Source: Siderastrea radians (Eukaryota; Cnidaria; Anthozoa; Scleractinia; Rhizangiidae). Taken from it: a DNA stretch of 64,000 nt. Numbering within the stretch: the first letter of the stretch is position 1; every line of letters begins with the position of its first letter. Of this stretch, positions 57,939 to 64,000 are shown piece after piece. Both the position numbers and the translations under genes were made by a program. The notes under the pieces were generated by a model that was not told the DNA's origin, ran no database searches, and worked only from the letters and a program-made list of their open reading frames with translations. The stretch is from assembly GCA_964017195.1 (NCBI GenBank), contig OZ024896.1, forward strand, positions 5,077,487 to 5,141,486, in the 5' to 3' direction.

Positions 57939-59400
57939 CACATGGCGCCTTCACCACGAAGCAACGTGCTGGGAGAATATTGCTTAACACTCTTTCGATG
58001 GGTTATTAATGCGCCTTGGGTCCCCTCAGCATTGTGTGCGCCACAACCAGGGCCTGGTTCAGTCAAAGCCCGGATGAAACTACTCAGGGTTAGGTCAAAT
58101 TTCCTAACCTTGAGTTTGTTCAAGGCACAGCAAGCAGGCCTATCAATTAACTTCCTGATAAATGCAATTAACTGGCTGAAAGCACAGAATTACCATCCTC
58201 TGTTTGTGTGGTGTGCTGTTCATTTACAATGGCCGTATCGGTTTATGAACTAGCAAAACTTAAGACGAAATTTAGGGCTTTTACAACTCAACAAAATGGA
58301 ATAAAAACACTTAGAATTGCTGCCATGAGGTTTTGCTTTCTTTCCCTTTGTAGGTGATTTGAATAAAGCTAACGAAAGTGATGTTATCAAACAAAGAGAA
58401 AGGATGGTAAGCCTGTGCTGACAGTACACTACGGTGGTTTTGAACTTAAGACGGCTTTTGCTACGGGCTTTCAAGATTACAGTGTTGACTAAGAATGTAG
58501 AGGAGAAGTTTCCTTTCTAAAGTAGTAAATTGTATGGTCAACAGAAAAACAGGCTTCTGTTTTCCCGCTTATTAGATTTTGTTAGAACAACCCCCCCCCC
58601 TCCCTAAAAAAAAGGGAACCAGTCCTCTGTTTTAATGTTTTTTATTCAGGCATACAACTAGCACAGCTTATGGACGCCTTTTTGGACTCGCCTGTCGTTA
58701 GAGAGTGGTCGTGACTCCTAGTTGGGAACTAAGGGTTTTTGGTAAAACAGCATTTGGTAACTGTGACGTACTTGATCTGACCATCTTCAAATTGTTGCCA
58801 GGAGCCCGTTTAACCTAGCTTGTTTCAAGCGCCCAGATAGCAATCGAACGAGGGAATTGTTCACGACACGAAGGCGTTGGAAAAACTATGCCAAAGCTAG
58901 TAGATCGGTGGATCGAACGAAGGAGTTGTGCATGACGCAAAAGCGTTGGAAAAACTAGGCCAGCCTACTTTTTCCTTTAAAAGAGTCTTAAAATATCCAT
59001 TAAAACTTCAGTTTGCCAGGCGAAGGTAGAAGTCGAAACTTATTACCGGAACGTATTTACAACATAAAGAAGACGAGGCCAAGAACTGTAAGCATCATTG
59101 TAAAATCAAACTTTGGTTTATTACACGATTATAAACAATAATGAATGATGATTCACAGAAGAGGAGGTCAAGGATAAATTTACGATCAAATTTACAAGTT
59201 TTTCCTCAAAAGGTCGCCAGCTAGTCCGGGTTTTTGAGGTAACATAGCATTTAGTAATTGGAATTTACTCGATTTTCAAAAAACAGCAAAGAGATTCACG
59301 TATATGCATAACGGATACACAGAGAGACGTCCTTAAATCGCAGGCACACGTACATGCACCTACTAAGATCCAACATACCAGTAGCGAAGTAACTGGTGTT
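57939..59400. other. Intergenic stretch with a 60-bp tandem duplication
   Basis: ATCGAACGAxGGAxTTGTxCA ... GCGTTGGAAAAACTA occurs at about 58,850-58,908 and again at about 58,911-58,962. C-run near 58,590-58,600. No gene can be supported. Confidence 0.5.
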
Positions 59401-59409
59401 TATTGCTTA

Positions 59410-59745
59410 GTAAATACCAAACTAGTGGAAAGTATTTTTCGCGCTCTCTGATTGGCTGCTCAAACTCGGTGTAGTGTCTGTATTCCCCTCCCAGCATTGT
59501 TCTGGATTTCCGGCGCGATTTTTTTCCTCATTTGTTAAAAAAACAGGAACTATTCTGGGCTGGCTGTCCTCTGCTTTGGTAACGGTTATTCACTTCAGTG
59601 TCGATGAAGAGTGGTGGATATTTACCATGCCGCGTCGCGGCTCCGCAAATATCCACCATTATTCACCTCCACTTCGGTGAATAATTGTCAAATACAAAGG
59701 TCAGTGATATGATTGTACGCGCTTTCTGATTGGCTCATATAGAAA
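59410..59745. mobile_element. Palindromic MITE with central GGTGGATATTT stem
   Basis: GGTTATTCACTTCAGTG ... GTGGTGGATATTTACC and GCAAATATCCACCATTATTCACC ... CTTCGGTGAATAA form a long central stem (about 59,583-59,685). Outer GCGCTCTCTGATTGGCTG (59,440s) and GCGCTTTCTGATTGGCTC (59,730s) are direct rather than inverted, so the true ends are uncertain. Confidence 0.65.
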
Positions 59746-59916
59746 TTGCGGGAAAAGATGACAAATTAAAGAGAGCCACAGCATGCCATCTCATAATCCA
59801 GGGGGTGTCTACATAATAAAACTATTATTACAATCAATTTGTCGTACATGAAATCATAGCCAACTCGCCTCACTAGCGATTTCAGGAAATAACTGTTACA
59901 GGAACACTGTATATTA

Positions 59917-59965
59917 TAATTATAATTATAATTATAATTATAATTATTATTATTATTATTATTAC
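59917..59965. repeat. TAATTA/TTA microsatellite
   Basis: A run of ATTATA units passes into TTA units. It is a simple repeat. Confidence 0.9.
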
Positions 59966-60883
59966 ATAACTGCTATTAATGATACTAGTCATACTGCTAT
60001 TCTAGTTGGATACTACAGTAAAACATGACTCGCATAAACTGATCAAGTCGATCAACTGTTTATATGAAAGTTATAATTTTTGGACAAATGACATTGAAAT
60101 TGTTCGAGAAACGCTTAATCAGAAAACAGGTTTCAACGTTTATAGAAAAGAAATTATAGTTACCCCCCCCCCCCTCACCACTCCATGGGAGCGCCGCCAC
60201 TCATTTAGTAAGCATGACAGTGCGCTACTAGAGGGCCCTGGAAAAATGAAGTCGCAAGAAGACGTGATTCAGAGGCTTTCTTTGACTTGTGACTCCATTT
60301 GGTAAGGATTTCGATGAATTCTGGCCTAACTCTCGGTAAGTCTTAGAAAACGGACTGTTCGCACCGTTTTCAAAGACAATGGTGTGAACAGTCGATTGGA
60401 AGGCGCGCCCACGTTAAGAGGGAGATGAATAGGTAAAAGCTTAGTATTCTTTAGAAACAACAAGATAAAATGGAACACCTTTAGTCTTCTCAGACGTTCC
60501 CTCTTCACTCTTTTTCTGCAAAAGTCAAAATTCTGTCATATCAAGTGTTTTTAACTTTTGAGTCTGGTAATGAAAACATCCAAAGAAGAACTCGGGGGCC
60601 TGTACCAGGTGCTTACTAGGAAGGGTCTAGAGAGTGGGTTGAGATTTCAACAACAAGGTATTCAAGCTGTTCGTCACACAAGTCGTCACGAATACTGTAA
60701 TTAATGTTGTTTAGTAAATAGATGGCTACACCGCCACCGTGCATAGTACAAATAATTAGATGTTAAACAGGTAATTAATTATGTTCAGTTCATTAATTTC
60801 TTTCAAAATGTTTGTTTCATTTACACGTCCACACATCCCTATGGCTTTAACACACAGCTGGACACATACCATGTATAAAAAAG

Positions 60884-60886
<3 letters not shown>

Positions 60887-60926
<40 letters not shown>
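60887..60926. repeat. TTA microsatellite
   Basis: About thirteen TTA units lie immediately downstream of the 3' end of the minus-strand gene. On that strand it is an AAT run. Confidence 0.9.
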
Positions 60927-60928
<2 letters not shown>

Positions 60929-60940
60929 CAGCAGTTTTAC

Positions 60941-61360
60941 TTAGTGTTTTTTTTTGTACGTTTTCCGTTTTGACTTGTGTCCCTGTGGAAGAAAGCGTTC
61001 TTGCCCTGGAGAAATAGTTGCATTACAAGTGCCTTCTCTACGAGTCCTTATCATCGAGGAACGGTTTTTTACCTCAATGTCTTTGCCTTCCCGATAAATG
61101 CGGGGCTGTTGGCCCTCTGAGGTGGAGTCGTTTTCATAAGTGAAGCTCTTCTTTTCTTTCCCTGAAGAAGTAATGTTACCAATTTGTTCTTCGTTTACTG
61201 ACCCTTGTGGCATTTTACTTGTTTGTGATCGCACTTCGCATTCAACAGTTGGACTTCTCATTTCTTGGTCTTTCGATGCCCTGTTGGATAAGCAGCCATC
61301 ATCAGCTTGCTTCCCCTCACCGCTTTCGAAAGCTTGCTGTTGCATGGACGCCTGAAACAG
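60941..61360 (-). CDS. In-frame continuation after TAG of the 61.4-62.9 kb gene
   Basis: Directly after the TAG at 61,361-61,363, the same frame continues for 5 codons (LFQAS), then ATG at 61,345 and 133 more codons to a stop at 60,941-60,943. Composition is like the upstream part (rich in S, E, K, Q, T), and it ends in a basic tail (HKSKRKTYKKKH). Likely explanations are a nonsense mutation in a longer gene, stop-codon readthrough, an unrecognised splice event, or a separate small gene. The continuity of frame and composition argues for a single original protein of about 647 residues. Confidence 0.55.
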   Translation of the reverse strand: MFQASMQQQAFESGEGKQADDGCLSNRASKDQEMRSPTVECEVRSQTSKMPQGSVNEEQIGNITSSGKEKKSFTYENDSTSEGQQPRIYREGKDIEVKNRSSMIRTRREGTCNATISPGQERFLPQGHKSKRKTYKKKH

Positions 61361-62884
61361 CTATCTCCGCTTGTTCACCTTTTTAATTAACAACAGATCC
61401 ACTCCACTTGGTATAGTCCTGCCTCCTTTTCTGACTGGTTGGCTTGCTGACTGGACATTTTCCTTTTGTTGGTACTCATTTTCTTGATAGTTGTCTAGTA
61501 TTCCAGTTTGGTGTATCTGAGAGTGGGTTTGGATTGGCTCGGAGGCAGTTTTAGTTTTTGTAAGAGAGTGATTTTTCATTCCACTTTCGCTCTTAGCTTC
61601 TACTTGCATTTCTGCGGATTGGAATGTAACTTCAGTAGTGTTCGTTCCTTGGTTTGAGATATTCTCTTCCTCGAAGGTACTCAGCTGTTCCACTTCTTGT
61701 TTCTCTTCTTCGTTTCCAATTACGTTAGGAAAGCTCACAACTGTTTCCTCTCCTGTGGAACTACACGACGACTCGTCGTTGGTTTGCTTTATCCTCTGGG
61801 AAGGAGAAGCGGATGTTCTTTCGGCATCAAAACTGATGGGCTGAACAGCAGTAAATGTGTATTTCCTAGTTAACGCTGGCAGTGCTTCCGTGTTTTGAGT
61901 GGATTGATGCGTTTTATCGACTTGGAAAGACATTTCACATGAGGTACGGTGCATATCGACCTCGCCTGGTATGCAACTCTTGAAATAACTTCCACGATGA
62001 TCTTTTTGCGGGGTGAGTGTTTCCTCCCTTTTATCAAGTGCTTTTTTCGTCTCTTCATAGAATCGTCGTTTCCAATGTTGGAATTCTTCCTTTTCTGCCT
62101 GATTAACTTGTGCTTGAAGTGGACCCAGATTAGAGCGGAGAAAAATGTCTTTGCAATCACTGCTTTTTGGCAAATCTGAAATTGAGATAAACTTCTCACG
62201 CTGGCCATTTTGGGAGACACTACCATTATAACTTAAGCGTCTGGATCTGGATGCAGCCACAGGTTTCCTTTGTGGCAACGGAGGTAGCTCGTGAGGTTGA
62301 CAAGTTGAAAGACCTTGGTATTCCAGATATCTCCGGCGAGCCACAGACATATGTGCCAGTTCGACGCTAAAGGACTTTTCTATATTTTTCTTTAGTCTTG
62401 CTCCAGGGTGCATAGGATTTTCAATTGGTGGCCGTACGTTCGGCTGCTCTTCATTGATTCTTGGTCTTCTTGACAGTAGACGTTGGTTTATTCGGTGAGC
62501 TGAAGTCCATTTCCATGGGTTGCTTGATTTATCAGTCGGATATGATTTACTTCTGTTCCAAGGGTCCTTCTTCGGTTCGTAGATCGGAGTCAAACCATCG
62601 ACATCAAGGCAACAAATTTCTCCTGTCAGAACAACTGACTCAACTGTGGACCATTTCCTTTGAGATACAAATTTGGCCTTGTTTCTGTCAACAGAGCTTC
62701 CTTTCTGTTTCGCTTCACCATGGCATTCAGCTATACTGACGGCGGCATGCGACATCAATTGGCAAAAGTCAATTTGAGATAGTTCCATAACACTGGTACC
62801 AACTGGTCTGATGGTTTCTGTTTTCTGGCCACACTGAGGCGCTTGCTTCATATCAGCGATGTTGAATTTGGGATCTTGATTCAT
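61361..62884 (-). CDS. Uncharacterised disordered, Ser/Gln/Lys-rich protein
   Basis: This is a single open frame of 507 residues from ATG 62,882-62,884, with an in-frame TAA about 40 bp upstream, so the start is well supported. I do not recognise the family. Visible features: a tract with KSSNPWKWTSAHRINQRLLSRRP (about 120-142), a Pro-rich HELPPLPQRKP segment followed by basic SRSRRLS, a charged helix EKEEFQHWKRRFYEETKKAL, then a long low-complexity Ser/Thr/Glu/Gln-rich half. There is no signal peptide, membrane segment or catalytic motif. It looks like a cytoplasmic or nuclear scaffold or regulatory protein. The lack of introns would fit a retrogene or a simple lineage-specific gene. The frame continues past the TAG (see 60,941-61,360). 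Confidence 0.8.
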   Translation of the reverse strand: MNQDPKFNIADMKQAPQCGQKTETIRPVGTSVMELSQIDFCQLMSHAAVSIAECHGEAKQKGSSVDRNKAKFVSQRKWSTVESVVLTGEICCLDVDGLTPIYEPKKDPWNRSKSYPTDKSSNPWKWTSAHRINQRLLSRRPRINEEQPNVRPPIENPMHPGARLKKNIEKSFSVELAHMSVARRRYLEYQGLSTCQPHELPPLPQRKPVAASRSRRLSYNGSVSQNGQREKFISISDLPKSSDCKDIFLRSNLGPLQAQVNQAEKEEFQHWKRRFYEETKKALDKREETLTPQKDHRGSYFKSCIPGEVDMHRTSCEMSFQVDKTHQSTQNTEALPALTRKYTFTAVQPISFDAERTSASPSQRIKQTNDESSCSSTGEETVVSFPNVIGNEEEKQEVEQLSTFEEENISNQGTNTTEVTFQSAEMQVEAKSESGMKNHSLTKTKTASEPIQTHSQIHQTGILDNYQENEYQQKENVQSASQPVRKGGRTIPSGVDLLLIKKVNKRR

Positions 62885-62924
62885 CTCTTGTTGTGCCGGT
62901 GACTGATCGACGGTTGTTGCTTAA

Positions 62925-64000
62925 GTAGTGACAGATGACCATGTAGCAATGTTGTTTTTCGACTTGAATGGTTATATAATTTAATGGTTACATAACTCTA
63001 AAAACAGTTATAGTCTTCGCTTAGCATTAATTGGCGATGTTATTTCTTGGTTTTCTTTTAAGATGGTTAAAGGATGGCGAAATGGTCAATCTGTACTCGG
63101 TGATATAGCCATTTCTTGCCCGAAGCTACAAGCGTGTTAATTTGTCAATCCCACAAAATGGGCACCACTAACTTAGTTTAATTCACATTTAGCAGAAAAT
63201 AATTAGCAGTGTCCATACATGTTGTTTATTTGTCAATATATTGCCACGGAAACCGTGATCATTTCAGAAAAACAATTATTTCAATGTCATTAACATGCTG
63301 AAGCATTTTTATTTTCACTAGGCCATTTTCTGAGAACTAACAAAAATAAAGACAGAGGCATTCAGCATCGTTCTATTCTATGCCTTTCTTTTCCCAAAGC
63401 AAGCTGAATTGTCGTATGCTTAAAAAGACGCTTGCAGGTTATTCTTTAAAATTTCGTAGTAACCTTTGGGTGTCAGTTTGTTTGAAGTTCCTTATTGGCC
63501 GCTAATGATTTAATGATCTAGAACAATCTGGAACCATCCAGAACACTAAAGAAATAAGCGTTTAAATTAATAATCTGGCACAGTAATTTTTTTTACAGAG
63601 ACTCGTTTTAACACCAAAATTTTAGTTGCAATTTTAAGTTCAAAATACTGCCTTTTAGCAGTTATTATAACTGTCTCGTGAGTTTGACTCCAAATCGGGT
63701 GTTGAAATAACTCCAGCCTTCAAATGGGGTTACTGTCTAACTCTTTATGGAGTAAATCTCTCTTTTGGAGTTACAAAATCTGCAAAATTAAATAAAGTAG
63801 CTCCACCGTCAGGAAGTAACTTCACTCGTTGTTCAATGCAGTTGAAACATTAAACCTTACTACGATCGATCGGTTAGAAAATATTCGATACCATTGTGCA
63901 AGGAAAGTTATACGATACAGGTTCTATTTAAGGAGGGTAGTGAGCACGTGAATTAATGAATGATAAGTAAATACGATGAGATACGAAACGATGAGATACG
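62925..64000. other. Upstream flank of the minus-strand gene
   Basis: No gene is supported. Besides the heat-shock-like motif, the window ends in a short tandem GAGATACG repeat (63,974-64,000). Confidence 0.4.
63520..63545. promoter_or_regulatory. Step-type heat-shock-element-like motif
   Basis: Three nGAAC pentamers (GAA at 63,521, 63,531 and 63,541) lie at exact 10-bp steps, the layout of a step-type heat-shock element. It is about 640 bp upstream of the minus-strand gene's ATG, near an inverted CCAAT (ATTGG, 63,494-63,498). The pattern is seen; function is inference. Confidence 0.3.

Overview
The window reads as animal nuclear DNA and most probably comes from an anthozoan cnidarian (a coral or sea anemone). 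It is AT-rich and gene-sparse. Splice signals sit in 5' leaders and poly(A) signals follow genes. It is littered with short terminal-inverted-repeat elements, a tRNA-derived SINE and low-order tandem repeats. No bacterial operon logic or Shine-Dalgarno pattern is visible. The taxonomic call is an inference from repeat style and gene content, not from a marker gene.

The dominant gene content is one plus-strand family of large P-loop GTPases, present as two intact genes, one frameshifted gene and one orphan 5' exon. (1) 2362-6012 encodes a 1216-residue fusion: a stonustoxin/neoverrucotoxin-type N-terminus (MACPF/CDC-like, FAT-like helical and thioredoxin-like parts), a lysine-rich linker, a GTPase domain, a Cys/His-rich module and a helical tail. 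(2) 22110-23829 is a GTPase + Cys-rich paralogue broken by two single-base losses, each in a run of five A. (3) 50688-53570 carries two GTPase units in one open frame; the first has lost the Cys-rich module and the second keeps it. (4) 13082-13429 is an orphan copy of the N-terminal exon of gene 3, in which an 11-residue (33-bp) repeat has expanded and no GTPase follows. The orphan and gene 3 share the same apparent 5' leader intron. The Cys/His module has identical spacing in all three copies and looks like a metal-binding domain peculiar to the family.

Between the genes, 24.25-34.67 kb is a recent tandem duplication of a roughly 5-kb unit. Diverged copies continue to about 39.3 kb, with traces at the window start and at 35.8 kb. 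The units carry repeated splice-acceptor/donor-bounded modules with no conserved reading frame. A 283-bp palindromic MITE sits in one unit, and the other unit keeps the matching empty site. The 40.6-50.2 kb stretch is a mobile-element and repeat zone: a 464-bp tandem duplication, a TTAA-bounded 2-kb element with a small gene remnant, two long foldbacks, a 23-bp minisatellite, and a 2.4-kb TIR element that contains a roughly 50-bp degenerate satellite and a PIF/Harbinger derivative with transposase remnants.

The right flank (53.6-60 kb) has a pogo-like element with another TIR element nested inside, three palindromic MITEs, and a segment homologous to 8.9-11.1 kb, which suggests that gene and downstream flank were duplicated together. 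At 60.9-62.9 kb a minus-strand gene of unknown family is split by one in-frame TAG. No rRNA, genuine tRNA gene or CRISPR array was seen. Functionally, the cluster looks like an expanding, lineage-specific GTPase family, one member of which is fused to a pore-forming-type module. A role in innate defence or membrane remodelling is plausible but is not shown by the sequence.
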